64,000 nt of DNA from Mycobacterium sp. Root265 (GCF_001428895.1 NZ_LMJA01000012.1:125313-189312), one strand, 5' to 3'. Counted from the first letter of the stretch, positions 34,658 through 44,438 are shown. The notes: a model not told the origin generated them from the sequence alone. Translations and numbers: made by a program.

Positions 34658-35618
34658 ATGAGCTTGGCACGCGTGCCGCCAATCGGGAGCTGTCGCTGTT
34701 TCCTCGGCTCGGGAGTCAGTGTGCCGCTCGGGCTCCCGGACTGGAAGGGACTGCTGACCAAGCTCAATGGCAGCCCCATGCCGGGCTACTCCCCGCTGGC
34801 GCCCCCGAGATCGCCCAGAACATCGCCGACAAGATCGGCGCCGATCGACTGCACGCCGAAAGTCGCCGAACTAACCGCGATCTCCGACGTGTCCCCGGCG
34901 CACCTCCTTCTGGCCGGCCTCGGTGTCCGACAGAACGTCACCACCAACTACGACCTGGCCTACGAGTCGGCACTGTCCGGCACGCGGGGCACCGATGGCT
35001 ACCAAACCCTGGCACGCGAGCTCGCTGTCCAACCCAAGACCTGGCTGCTGAAAATCCACGGTGACGCCCGACGTCCCGACAGCATCGTCCTGACCACCAG
35101 CGACTACGCACGTCTTGAGTCCGAGCATCGCGCGATGCTCGCGGTGATCGAAACTCTGCTGCTGACAAGCCATCTGTTGTTCGTCGGCTACAGCTTGGAG
35201 GATGACGACTTCACCGAGGCCGCCGACCGCGTTCGTCGAATACGCGCTCTCGCTGATGAACCCTCGGAGGACCACTTCGCGACCGTGTTGGCGTTGCATC
35301 CGGACTCGGTGAAACCCCAGGTCGGGCTGACGACCATTCCGATGCTGGAATCAACCGACACTCTGGCCGCGGCTCGACGCCTGGAGATCTTCCTCGACCG
35401 CGTCTCCTGGGCCGCCGCGCGCGGACCAACGCTCTGACGCGCACCTGCTTGATCCGCACTACGACGACATCTTCGTCGACGACCCGGTGGCCACCCGACT
35501 GCGCGAACTGTTGGCTCCCCTGGTCAGTCTCGATCCTCGCGATCCCGCCCGAAAGAGCAGCGCATGGAAGCGGGTGGAATCGCTACTGAAGGATCTCGGC
35601 GCCGAACCACATCTATGA
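34658..35618 (+). pseudogene. Frameshifted SIR2-domain gene
   Basis: The N-terminal Rossmann motif is FLGSGVSVPLGLPDWKGLL (~34710-34770). The next piece reads best in a different frame as APEIAQNIADKIGADRLHAE (~34800-34860), then the first frame resumes with VAELTAISDVSPAHLLLAGL. NVTTNYDLAYE, LLKIHGDARRPDS and HLLFVGYSLEDDDF follow. At about 35425 it shifts again into DDIFVDDPVATRLRELLAPL, ending AEPHL at 35618. At least three single-base changes break it. SIR2 domains of this kind deplete NAD in anti-phage systems. It is likely inactive. Confidence 0.7.
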
Positions 35619-35626
35619 CCGTTCGC

Positions 35627-36760
35627 CTACCCGGCGGTGTCCCAGTACTCCTGTAGCCCGTTACGAACCCGCTCCTCCACACTCCTCTGCACCTCGTCGA
35701 TCATCGTCAGCGTTTGTGCCGTCAGTTCAGCTCCTATTCCGCTGCGTTCGTGCGCAAATGGAACAAAGGCACGCAGCAGGGCAGGCAGACGCAGCAACGT
35801 CTCCATCGGTTCGTACCTGCCGTCAGGCAAGTCTCCGACCGCGTAGATGATCCGGAATGCGCTCCAGCGCAGCGGGTCCCCGGTACCCATTGCGATCAGT
35901 TCCCCCAGCACCTCACCGAACTCGTCAAGGTCGAAGCGCTCCCCATCGGGGGAGGCAAAGAACGACTCCATCACTTCCGCCGCGCCCTGATCGGCGTTAC
36001 TGCCCTGGTATTGCCGCCCACCTTCGGGAAGGCGAGCAGCCAGCCACTTGACCACGGCCGAGTACCCCGGACGCCTGTCCCTGACCTTGCGGGCAATGCA
36101 CTTGCCGAACGCCTGCTCGATCCGGGCGCGGGCATCGGCGGTGGTCATCTCCATCGGGTGGCCCACCCATTCCCAAGACTCCAATAAGGCGAGCACGGCG
36201 TTCAGCGGCTTGTCCCAGATCCCGACATCCTTGACCGTCGAGTACTCCAGGTGATCGATCAGCACACCGCAGGTGATCTCCCGGCCGTCGGCCAACCGCA
36301 CATCGAAGAGGACGTCATCCAGATCACCGAACGTATCCGTCACCCGGACCGCTCGGCCGACCGTCAGGTCCGGCAAATCGTCGATCCAGCGCGGCACCGG
36401 ATCAGGACGCGTCGCGACCACCTCTCGGCACCGCTGCTGCACGTTCTCATCGCCGACCGCCATCTCGGCCACCAACCTGAGCACGGCGGTGTACTCCGGT
36501 CCTGACACAGCCGCGGCGTCATCGATGAGTGAATTGGGATCGGGGCGCTGCTGGTTGAGCTTCGCCCTGTACGAAAACTTATGCGGCAGCAACACTTCGA
36601 TCATCCGCCCCACGAGGAGAAGCATGTCCAGCGGATGCTCCGCCGACAGTGCTCTGCCCACATACTCGCTCCTGCTCGATTCCATGACTGGGCGCACAGC
36701 CCTCCGTCGCGCATCTCGGCGGGCCTGCTTGGCCTGGCGCCGCTTCCGTCCGTCGTTCAT
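35627..36760 (-). CDS. Hypothetical protein
   Basis: 377 aa, intact. The N-terminus is very basic (MNDGRKRRQAKQARRDARRR), followed by helical regions (LSAEHPLDMLLLVGRMIEVL, then GPEYTAVLRLVAEMAVG). A beta-rich middle reads VGRAVRVTDTFGDLDDVLFD and GREITCGVLIDHLEYSTVKD. The C-terminus is helical (ERVRNGLQEYWDTAG). No catalytic motif or membrane segment is visible and I do not recognise the family. It is convergent with the SIR2 remnant, 8 bases away. Confidence 0.65.
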   Translation of the reverse strand: MNDGRKRRQAKQARRDARRRAVRPVMESSRSEYVGRALSAEHPLDMLLLVGRMIEVLLPHKFSYRAKLNQQRPDPNSLIDDAAAVSGPEYTAVLRLVAEMAVGDENVQQRCREVVATRPDPVPRWIDDLPDLTVGRAVRVTDTFGDLDDVLFDVRLADGREITCGVLIDHLEYSTVKDVGIWDKPLNAVLALLESWEWVGHPMEMTTADARARIEQAFGKCIARKVRDRRPGYSAVVKWLAARLPEGGRQYQGSNADQGAAEVMESFFASPDGERFDLDEFGEVLGELIAMGTGDPLRWSAFRIIYAVGDLPDGRYEPMETLLRLPALLRAFVPFAHERSGIGAELTAQTLTMIDEVQRSVEERVRNGLQEYWDTAG

Positions 36761-36790
36761 GAGGCGGAAGCTACGCCCGGCTCCCGACAG

Positions 36791-37773
36791 CTACGGCGTC
36801 GTCACGGCCACTTGCACGTAGTTATCCACAGCAATCCGCGTCTCCCCTGACCACCGGTACGCCGTCAGCGCCCCACCCTTGACCGCACTGAAGTCCACGC
36901 ACGCGGCGTAGTCGGTCCAGTCGTGCAGGTGCTGCGGTTCGCCCTGTCGCCAGTAGTGCCCGTAGAACACCGGGATCTGTTCGTCGTAGACGTAGTCCTG
37001 CGACACTTCGATATCCGGTAGCGGCGGGTAGGGATCGCCGTTCTGGGTCGTGAAGGTGCTGCCGATCTCGGCGAGGTCGGCCAACGTCGTCGCCGTCCCG
37101 TTCCACCACCGCAGCCGGGCGGCACCGCGGGAGTGCCCGTCCTTGTCGAGGTAGGGCGGCTGCTCGTGCTTGACGAGGCTGATCTCGGGCCCCTTGAGCA
37201 GCGTCTCCACCGCCTCGTACACCGGGTCGCCCTTCGTCGACGCCCTTACCAGCTGCTCATCGGTGCTGATCCGATCATCGCCGAGCACCGCCATCGACGC
37301 CTCATGCCAGCAGGCATGCACCACCCGGATCCCACCCAGGTCCAGCTACAGCGGTTGCGTGCGGAACCACGCCAGGTAGTCGGCGCGCACCTGCCCCGTC
37401 ACCTGTTTCAGGAAGTCCGCATGCTGCTTCTCATTCTTCGCCGCCACCGGATTATCGGGATCGTCATGCGGCCGTAGATACTTACCCGACCCAACTGGCC
37501 ACTCGGTGGCATAGGCCAGCGCGTTGAACTCGTGGTTGCCCAACACCATTCGCGCGCTTCCGGTGTCGACCATCGCCTTGACCGTCTGCAACACCCGCAG
37601 CTGAGCGGGTCCGCGGTCGACGAGGTCGCCGACGAAAACCGCCGTGGGTCAGGGTGCCGGTAGGCGCCGTCGCGGACGGCGTACCCCATCTGGGTCAGCA
37701 GGGCCTCAAGGGCGTCGGCGCATCCGTGGATATCGCCGATTACGTCGTAGCCGGGCTCGTTGAGCGTCGTCAT
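36791..37773 (-). pseudogene. Calcineurin-like metallophosphoesterase, frameshifted and with nonsense codon
   Basis: From ATG 37773 (MTTLNEPGYDVIGDIHGCAD) the GDIHG metal motif is intact. The frame shifts near 37640-37650 before AVFVGDLVDRGPAQLR. The next frame carries ARMVLGNHEFNALAY (GNHE) and RADYLAWFRTQPL. Then comes an in-frame TAG (complement of 37346-37348), after which the same frame continues LDLGGIRVVHACWHEASMAV to the natural end at 36791. The family resembles PrpE-type symmetrical dinucleotide tetraphosphatases or serine/threonine phosphatases. Two lesions make it inactive unless they are assembly errors. Confidence 0.78.
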
Positions 37774-38066
37774 GGGTGCTCCTTCCGGCCGCCTCCGAGG
37801 AGGCAGCGCTTGCGTGGTGTGTCTCGACAATCGCCTCGCGCCGGTGCGGCCGGCGGGCATGTCCGAAATCTGACCTCAGAATATCGCGTAGTACCGACAG
37901 GCCGTCCCATCCAGCGTGGGTGTGATGTCAGGAGCGGGTCGGACGTTGGGTACACACGCCGTCCCCAACTTTCGGTCAGCTCGACGCATGAACCGCCGCT
38001 CAAACCCCTGCAGTCACTAGCGTCACACGTGGGCCGGGCAACCCCGTCCGAGCACCGCCTACAAGC
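37774..38066. other. Intergenic region, nothing recognised
   Basis: 293 bases between the broken phosphoesterase and the DsbA-like gene. No coding sequence, repeat or clear regulatory site seen. Confidence 0.4.
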
Positions 38067-38735
38067 TCAGCCCGGCAGCTGTGCCAACCAGTCGGCATCG
38101 GTGTCGACCGGCCGGCCGTTGATCACCACCAGCGGAACTCCCGGCTCGGCGAACTGATGCAACAGCGCCAGGTTGTTCTCTGCGATGGCCTGCGGGTCAT
38201 GACCGATAGGTAAGCCGAATCGGATGAGGTCCTGGGCGGCCTGTGTTGCGCCGACGCTGCCGGCCAGCGCGGCCAGTTGATCGTCACTGAGGTCGGTGGC
38301 GCCACCTTCTGTGGGCTGGTGTTCGGCGGAGAAGATCTGCTGCACGAAGCGCCAGGTGACGTCGCTGGACTGCGACTGACCGGCCACAACGAATGAGGCA
38401 TAGATCGCCCGGACGTCGTAAGTGCCCGTCGCCGAGTACTTTTCGAGGAAGTTCACGAATCGCAAATTGACCTGCAGGCTGCCCGCCCCGACACGCTTGC
38501 CGATCTCGTCACCCTGACTACGGATGAACTCCCCGCTGAACGGACATAGCGGATCCAGGTAGAGATCGATCTGGGCGGGCGCAGTCGGGTCGCCGATGGA
38601 GATCGCATCCCCGGCCGGAGACGCCACGGCCGCGTGCGCCGACCCAGTGACTGGACCACCCATAAGCAGCGCCACGATGACACCAAGCACCGCGGCGAGG
38701 ATCCGCACGCCGCGATGCACCACCACCCTGTTCAT
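38067..38735 (-). CDS. Secreted DsbA-like thioredoxin-fold protein
   Basis: 222 aa from ATG 38735. The signal peptide is ILAAVLGVIVALLMGGPV with cleavage near AHA-AV (about residues 35-36). The thioredoxin fold begins IDLYLDPLCPFSGEF; the active site is CPFS (C64...S67), a single-cysteine variant of CxxC. It ends with GVPLVVINGRPVDTDADWL, containing the cis-Pro. Single-Cys forms cannot form the usual internal disulfide, so an isomerase, reductase or non-redox role is possible. A longer in-frame start upstream adds a poor N-terminus. Confidence 0.75.
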   Translation of the reverse strand: MNRVVVHRGVRILAAVLGVIVALLMGGPVTGSAHAAVASPAGDAISIGDPTAPAQIDLYLDPLCPFSGEFIRSQGDEIGKRVGAGSLQVNLRFVNFLEKYSATGTYDVRAIYASFVVAGQSQSSDVTWRFVQQIFSAEHQPTEGGATDLSDDQLAALAGSVGATQAAQDLIRFGLPIGHDPQAIAENNLALLHQFAEPGVPLVVINGRPVDTDADWLAQLPG

Positions 38736-38826
38736 GCATCCATCATTGCGCGCCGTGGCGTAGTTGTGCGCAACATGCTCAGATTGCCGCACCGGGAGGG
38801 TCGGGCGCCGGAACTATCGTCTCCAC

Positions 38827-38994
38827 ATGGCCGAGCCGACGCATCCCGTCGCCCAACTGCTCGCCGAGCACGGTCCGTCGTCCGACGACATCCGGGCCCA
38901 TCTGCAGCACATCGGCGTGCCGGAAGAATCGCCACTCGAAGACGAAATGCTCTATCCGGCAGTAGAGATCTCGCCGGCAGTGACTGGCGGTTGA
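38827..38994 (+). CDS. Small acidic hypothetical protein
   Basis: 55 aa (MAEPTHPVAQLLAEHGPSSD...), ATG 38827. Composition is protein-like, with an amphipathic helix and an acidic stretch EESPLEDEML. It diverges from the DsbA-like gene. No family recognised; could be spurious. Confidence 0.4.
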   Translation: MAEPTHPVAQLLAEHGPSSDDIRAHLQHIGVPEESPLEDEMLYPAVEISPAVTGG

Positions 38995-39134
38995 GGGGTG
39001 GCACTCGCACGAGTACCGGCTGATGGCTCCACGATTCGAATCCGACGCGGATGTCTCGCTGTAGGAGAGTCGGAGGCCTTGCCGCCCGGGCTGGGCGCGT
39101 CACGGGCAGCGTTCGGGCGGCTGATCGGTCCGGC

Positions 39135-39623
39135 CTACACGCTGGGTGCGAAGTAGAACGGCTCCCAGTAGCCCATCTCGGCGATCGCCACGACCCCGAG
39201 TTCGCGGGTGTGCGGCGACTGGCCGGGGCACCACTCCTCAACCGTGGCGTCGAAGCGGTAGGTCGAGGTGGCCGAAGACAGCCCCGGAACCTGTTGTCCC
39301 CGTTGCTCCCCACGATCGTGCACCGCTGCCAGTTCGTACCTGCAACCCGTCGCCGGCATGGCCGCGTCGATGGAGTCACGCTGCTCGGGCGACAGCCCGC
39401 CTCTCAAGCGAAGAACCGGAACCTGTTCTGCATCTTGCGTGTTGAGACCAGCGACGAGGCGATCCGCCCACCTTTGTTGTTCGTCGGGGCCGTAGTCACC
39501 CAAAGACAAACCGTCATTGTTCGACGGCAGCGTCAACAGCCACAGAGTCACGGCCACCGCGACGATGAGTATCGCCAGAGCAATCCATGAAACGCGGCGG
39601 TGCGCGCTGTACCACTCCATCAT
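39135..39623 (-). CDS. Membrane-anchored secreted hypothetical protein
   Basis: 162 aa (or 161 from the second ATG). One N-terminal membrane helix (WIALAILIVAVAVTLWLL), then an extracytoplasmic domain with two cysteines (ATGCRYELAAV and EEWCPGQSPH) that could pair. The aromatic end reads MGYWEPFYFAPSV. Family not recognised; this architecture is common among small mycobacterial envelope proteins. It is transcribed in the same direction as the desaturase gene 85 bases upstream. Confidence 0.6.
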   Translation of the reverse strand: MMEWYSAHRRVSWIALAILIVAVAVTLWLLTLPSNNDGLSLGDYGPDEQQRWADRLVAGLNTQDAEQVPVLRLRGGLSPEQRDSIDAAMPATGCRYELAAVHDRGEQRGQQVPGLSSATSTYRFDATVEEWCPGQSPHTRELGVVAIAEMGYWEPFYFAPSV

Positions 39624-39707
39624 GGATTCACTCCCCCGGATACCTCACATGCACGACCTCGACTGGGGCTCGCACATCACTGTATTCCGCTGAATCGGTG
39701 ACGAAGA

Positions 39708-40793
39708 CTAGCCTCGGCGCTCGGGTAGAAGCCCGTCAGGAATCCCCAACCCGTGGACGATCCGTTGCGTCCGGAACAGCTGCCGCGGAAGCGAAGCCGA
39801 GTTGTACGGCAGGTCGTACTTCTCGCACAGCTGCTGCACGCGGACACTGACTTCGCGGAGCCGATTGCTCGGAAGATCCGGGAACAGATGGTGCTCGATC
39901 TGGTAGCACAGGTGCCCGCCCGAGAGCGCCACCAACGGACTCACCTCGAAGTTGGCCGTCCCCAGCATCTGCCGCAGATACCACTCACCCTTGGTCTCGT
40001 CCTTGACCACCGCCGGGTCGAACGTCTCGGCACCGTCGGGGATGTGCCCGCAGATGATGTTCACGTACACCCACAGGTTCCGGAGCGTATTCGCAGCCAA
40101 GTTGGCCGTAAGGGTCCGTCGCCACCGACGCATACTCAGCGCGGGCACGAACACATAGTCCTTGGCCAACTGACGGGCGGCCTTGCCGAAGAACTTCCGC
40201 CTCTCCTCCGCCAACACCGCCGGCTCACCCCGCAACTTCTCCGAGTGCAGCCCGTGCAGGGCGATGCCCCATTCGAACATCGCCGCCAACACCAGGTTTC
40301 GCAGCGGGGTTGCCACGTACCACCAGCGCCACGGCTGGTCCTCCGTCACCCGCAGCAGCCGGTAGCCGATGTCCTCATCCATGCCCAGCACATTGCTGTA
40401 AACGTGATGCCGGTAGTTGTGCGAATACCGCCACTGCGCGGAATGCCCGACCATGTCCCACTCCCAGGTATTGGAGTGGATCTCGGGGTCGTTCATCCAG
40501 TCCCACTGGCCGTGGGAGATGTTGTGGCCGAGTTCCATGTTCTCGAGGGACTTCGCATAGGCCAGCGCAAGGGTCCCGACCAGCCAGCCCTTCTTCGACT
40601 TGCTGCCGGCGATCACCAGCCGCGACGCCACATCGAGCGCCCGCTGGACATGAATGACCCGCCGGATGTAGGCCGCGTCCTTCGCGCCGAGCGAGTCCTC
40701 GACGTCCTGGCGGATCGCGTCGAGTTCGTAGGCGATCTCTTCGACGTCCGCGCTACTGAGATGCAGGTAGCTGGGAACATCGGCGATCGCCAT
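39708..40793 (-). CDS. Membrane fatty acyl desaturase, DesA3-like
   Basis: 361 aa from ATG 40793 with GAGG about 9 bases upstream. Three His boxes of the diiron site are present: GHNISHGQWDW, SHNYRHHVYSN and YQIEHHLFPDLPSNR. The last QIEHH form is that of front-end/linoleoyl-CoA type and mycobacterial DesA3 (stearoyl-CoA delta-9) desaturases. Hydrophobic segments lie between the boxes. The redox partner of DesA3 in M. tuberculosis is a PDR-like oxidoreductase; none is adjacent here, but such a reductase lies at 60.5 kb. Confidence 0.83.
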   Translation of the reverse strand: MAIADVPSYLHLSSADVEEIAYELDAIRQDVEDSLGAKDAAYIRRVIHVQRALDVASRLVIAGSKSKKGWLVGTLALAYAKSLENMELGHNISHGQWDWMNDPEIHSNTWEWDMVGHSAQWRYSHNYRHHVYSNVLGMDEDIGYRLLRVTEDQPWRWWYVATPLRNLVLAAMFEWGIALHGLHSEKLRGEPAVLAEERRKFFGKAARQLAKDYVFVPALSMRRWRRTLTANLAANTLRNLWVYVNIICGHIPDGAETFDPAVVKDETKGEWYLRQMLGTANFEVSPLVALSGGHLCYQIEHHLFPDLPSNRLREVSVRVQQLCEKYDLPYNSASLPRQLFRTQRIVHGLGIPDGLLPERRG

Positions 40794-40994
40794 CAAGGTG
40801 TCCTCGGGTGGGTGCGGGATGAAGAGCGGCGCATTCCACCGCGAGCGTCAGACCGAGCCTAGAGCCTCTGGCTTAACGGCGAGTAATCGTGGCCCGCCGT
40901 CCTGGCGAAATGGCGGTGCGCACGGCTGCGCCATCGCGGCGCAAGGACCCAACAACCAGCACGAACACCCGCCCCGGACACGCTGAGAACGCGC

Positions 40995-42191
40995 TCAGGA
41001 TCCCGCCGGGTGCCCGCCATGATCCGGGGCCGCATCCACCAGGTCATGCGCCATCCCGTACCGCTTACGCTGCTGCGCCATCACCAGTGGGTAGCCGGCC
41101 AGCGCCCGCCGGGTCCGCCACTGCGACACCCCGGGCACCGCGCCGAGCACCCGGTTCACTCTCCCGACCACCGGGCCGATCACGGCGGGCAGATGCTTCA
41201 GCACCGTGTCCGGCACCCCCAACTTCGACGCCGCCTCATCACCGAGAAACGCGCGCGTCAGCCCGTTGACCACGGCGACACCCACGTCGTGCCCACCCAC
41301 CGGCAACAGATCCGCGATCTCGACGGCCAGATAGTCATGGGTCAGCGCACGCACGAAGTCCCGGTCACCGTCATCCGGGTTGCTCCCGGTGAGCGCGTAC
41401 AGCTCCTCGATCCGCACATGATCGGCCTCACACGTCGGATTGAGCTCAGGGCCAACCCCATTCAGGAATCCGACGTAGCGCCAGAAGTGGAAGATGTCCT
41501 CCGACTCGGCGGCGGTGTACCGCACGCCGAGCTGGCGCATCGCGGTCAGCGCGATGTTCCCGAACTCGACGATGGTGAACGCCATGAAGCTCTGCGGGAT
41601 CGGCGCACCCCAGGCCTGCGCGTCCCAGGAACCGCTGCCCCACAGCGATTTCCGCACGAACGCGTGGATCAGTCGTACCCGCAGCGTCGTGGCGAAGCCG
41701 GCGCCGGAACGGCGCAACCCGCCCGGCGTCAGGATCGTCTCCATCCACGACCCGACCTCCAGCGAACGCACCGCAGCCTGGCTGGTGTAGCGGTTGGTGA
41801 TCACCAGCGGCATGCCCGCGACCTGGTTCATCGCGCCCTTGGTCAATGACGCTGCACCGAGCACGATCCCGTAGGACGCCATGTGCCGCACCAGGTGCCC
41901 GGCGGCGCGATCCAACGCCGCATGGTCCAGCCACGCCGGCTCCGCGTCGACCTCGGCGAACAGTTCCCGCAATGCCGCTGGCGCGTCCGGCACCGCGTCG
42001 ATGCCTTCCGCCAGCGCGGTTCGGAACATAGCCATGCCCGCGCCCTTGGGCAGCACGCCGAACGCCGCCACGACCGCGTCGGCCAACGGGTCGGCGACGT
42101 AGACGCCGTCCACCCAGTCCTGGCCGACCTTCCCGTAGCGCTGCACGGCGATATCGGCCTGCGGAACGGCGGTTTCACTGGCAATACTCAT
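40995..42191 (-). CDS. MpaB/DUF2236-type heme oxygenase-like protein
   Basis: 398 aa from ATG 42191. All-helical protein with the ER/MpaB/rubber oxygenase (Lcp) features: LVRHMASYGIVLGAASLTKG, TPGGLRRSGAGFATTLRVRL, FMAFTIVEFGNIALTAMRQL and IFHFWRYVGFLNGVGPE. Conserved Arg and His residues ligate a b-type heme in Lcp, while many bacterial members are uncharacterised. It is divergent from a TetR gene, 57 bases apart, its probable regulator. Confidence 0.78.
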   Translation of the reverse strand: MSIASETAVPQADIAVQRYGKVGQDWVDGVYVADPLADAVVAAFGVLPKGAGMAMFRTALAEGIDAVPDAPAALRELFAEVDAEPAWLDHAALDRAAGHLVRHMASYGIVLGAASLTKGAMNQVAGMPLVITNRYTSQAAVRSLEVGSWMETILTPGGLRRSGAGFATTLRVRLIHAFVRKSLWGSGSWDAQAWGAPIPQSFMAFTIVEFGNIALTAMRQLGVRYTAAESEDIFHFWRYVGFLNGVGPELNPTCEADHVRIEELYALTGSNPDDGDRDFVRALTHDYLAVEIADLLPVGGHDVGVAVVNGLTRAFLGDEAASKLGVPDTVLKHLPAVIGPVVGRVNRVLGAVPGVSQWRTRRALAGYPLVMAQQRKRYGMAHDLVDAAPDHGGHPAGS

Positions 42192-42248
42192 GCCTCCATG
42201 CAAACATGAGAATTCCTCACTTACCACTCACCTTTGAACGAGACGCCA

Positions 42249-42875
42249 ATGGCCACCAAAGCCCGGTCCCGCCCTCAACAGCAGCGGGCCCGCGAGATGC
42301 GACGCCGATTGCTCGATGCCGCGCTGCAGCTGATCACCAAACGCGGCATCCAGGCGCTCACCACGCAGGCCATCGCCGACACCGCGCATGTCAGCATCGG
42401 CACTGTGTACCGGTATTTTCCGGACCGCGCCGGCATCCTCGCCGAGCTCGTCGACGAGGCCACCCGCGACATCTCCTTCGAACTGGTCCGCGGGGTCAGC
42501 GCGGCCATGGACCGGGATGTCCCCGACGCCGCCCACATCGTGGTCGACACCCTCACCACCGCCTACGAGAAGCACGCCCCGATCCTGCACGCGGCGCTGA
42601 ACTCCTCATCTTTCGACATCCCCGCCTACCTCAACCACACCGCGATGGACGAGATCGAACGAAGCCTGCTGCCGCTGGGTAGCGCCATCCCCGGCCGCGC
42701 CCGACCCGACCTCGACGCCGACCAGCTGCAGGATTTGGTGTTCGTCACGATGGGTGTGACGTCGAGTGCCTGCCTGCGCATCGCGCTGCAGCGCCCACCC
42801 GGCTCGGACCGCGACGGCATGGTCGCGCTGACCGCCAGGATGCTGGCGGCGGCGCTGACGCCGGATCCGAGTTGA
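42249..42875 (+). CDS. TetR-family regulator, probable controller of the MpaB-type gene
   Basis: 208 aa from ATG 42249. The N-terminal helix-turn-helix reads LLDAALQLITKRGIQALTTQ and then ISIGTVYRYFPDRAGILAEL-like sequence. The C-terminal ligand-binding domain is helical with DEIERSLLPLG and DADQLQDLVFVTMG. The 57-base gap to the divergent oxygenase gene implies a shared operator, but I did not find a convincing palindrome there. Confidence 0.82.
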   Translation: MATKARSRPQQQRAREMRRRLLDAALQLITKRGIQALTTQAIADTAHVSIGTVYRYFPDRAGILAELVDEATRDISFELVRGVSAAMDRDVPDAAHIVVDTLTTAYEKHAPILHAALNSSSFDIPAYLNHTAMDEIERSLLPLGSAIPGRARPDLDADQLQDLVFVTMGVTSSACLRIALQRPPGSDRDGMVALTARMLAAALTPDPS

Positions 42876-42970
42876 CCCTGATCCGTTCCGTCGAATACAA
42901 GCCACCACCCGAACCGTCACCGAACTACTGATGCAGAAACCCTTGCACAGGTTGCACTTCCGGCGTAGTA

Positions 42971-42986
42971 TCGAACACAGGTTCGA
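42971..42986. promoter_or_regulatory. LexA (SOS) box
   Basis: TCGAACACAGGTTCGA is TCGAAC-N4-GTTCGA, a perfect fit to the mycobacterial/actinobacterial SOS box. It lies 145 bases upstream of the DUF222/HNH gene start, whose family members are often DNA-damage induced in mycobacteria. Confidence 0.85.
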
Positions 42987-43130
42987 ATGCGACGTAGCTC
43001 CCATCTTCACCCGGTGAGCTTCAGACCGCGACTACGGTCGCCGCCAGGTTCGACTGCCCCTTCGGGGGCCAGTCGGACTGTATTGACTGATCGTGCGCTG
43101 TGCGTACCTTCTGTGAAAGCCGGTATCCCT

Positions 43131-44438
43131 ATGGACGCCACCCATTTCAGCACCTTTATCGATGCGCTTATCGACGATCTCACCCCGACATCCGTCCCAG
43201 AGGACGACGCCGACCGGATGCTGTGTCACCTGTTGGAGTCTCCGCGCCCCATCGTGGATGAACCAGCGTTGCTCGCGGTACTGGCTGCTGCAGTCACGGC
43301 GCGCAACGTGTTTGACCATGTGATCGCCCAGGCCGTCGCGGCCGCGGAACGGGCAGGTATCCCGAGCCGCAAGCACCTGCGCTCCGGCGCCGACCTACTC
43401 AGCCAACTGGGGATGTCACCGGGCGCCACGTGGCGTGCAGTCCGGGTCGGACGTGCGGCGCACACCCTGCCGGCGCTGACCCAGCAGCAGCGCCTCGGTT
43501 CGGTCGGGATCGAATTCGCCGACGCCATCGGCAAGGGAGTCACTCACATCACCGAACGGGTCACCTTGTCCGACAACGACCGCGCGAAGATCGTGACGAA
43601 GTTGATGATCGAGACCACGCCGTCGGATGTCGCCAAGAAGGCTCGCACAATCGCCATCGACAAGACTGCCGCGGCACCCTTGGCCGAGGATGTCGTACCG
43701 GTCGCGGAGAACACCGACCTCAACGACATGACCCTCGTGGTCAATGACGAAGGACGGGTGAACGTGGCCCTGGATCTCGATGCGCTCACCGGCGAGGAGC
43801 TCGTCGCAGCGCTCGATCCGTTGTGCCGGCCCGTACCGCTGCCGGACGGCTCACTCGACCCGAGGCCGGTTGGTCGACGTCGCGCCGATGCCTTCGGACA
43901 AATCATGCGGACCTACCTATCGAACTCGCAGCGCCCGATGTCGGGGGGTGTGCTCCCGCACGTCACCATGATCCGGCCCGCCGAACACGGAGTGGACACC
44001 CTCGGGTTCGGCGGCCCGGTCAGCGCCGCGACCGCTGAGCTGATCGCCTGTGACAGCACTTTGACTTCGGTGATCGTCGATCACTCGGGTGTACCACTGG
44101 ATGTGGGTCGCAGCGAGCGGCTCTTCCCGCCCCATATCCGTAAAGGGCTGGCGGTCCGTGACGGTGGCTGCGCCCACCCCGGTTGTGGGCGGCCGGTGTC
44201 CTGGTGCGACGCCCACCACATCACCCCTTGGGAGCATGGCGGCACTACCAGCCTCGACAACGGGGTTTTGCTCTGCCGACTGCACCACACCGCCATCCAC
44301 CACGGCGGCTGGCAGGTCTACCTCGGTGCCGACCGCCATCCCTGGTTCATACCACCGCATGACCCGACCGGACCCGAACCGGCGCACCTGCGCTCACACG
44401 CCCGCCGCACTATGACCGACCTGCCCACCGCTGCCTGA
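43131..44438 (+). CDS. DUF222/HNH endonuclease domain protein (13E12 family)
   Basis: 435 aa from ATG 43131. The N-terminal ~300 residues are the helical DUF222 domain. The C-terminal HNH reads CAHPGCGRPVSWCDAHHITP, WEHGGTTSLDNGVLLC and RLHHTAIHHGGW, with zinc cysteines and catalytic His intact. These are the mycobacterial 13E12-repeat proteins, multi-copy and often LexA-regulated; the box at 42971 agrees. Role is unknown, possibly mobile or repair-linked. An open frame reaches back to 42987 but lacks a start with ribosome site. Confidence 0.85.
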   Translation: MDATHFSTFIDALIDDLTPTSVPEDDADRMLCHLLESPRPIVDEPALLAVLAAAVTARNVFDHVIAQAVAAAERAGIPSRKHLRSGADLLSQLGMSPGATWRAVRVGRAAHTLPALTQQQRLGSVGIEFADAIGKGVTHITERVTLSDNDRAKIVTKLMIETTPSDVAKKARTIAIDKTAAAPLAEDVVPVAENTDLNDMTLVVNDEGRVNVALDLDALTGEELVAALDPLCRPVPLPDGSLDPRPVGRRRADAFGQIMRTYLSNSQRPMSGGVLPHVTMIRPAEHGVDTLGFGGPVSAATAELIACDSTLTSVIVDHSGVPLDVGRSERLFPPHIRKGLAVRDGGCAHPGCGRPVSWCDAHHITPWEHGGTTSLDNGVLLCRLHHTAIHHGGWQVYLGADRHPWFIPPHDPTGPEPAHLRSHARRTMTDLPTAA

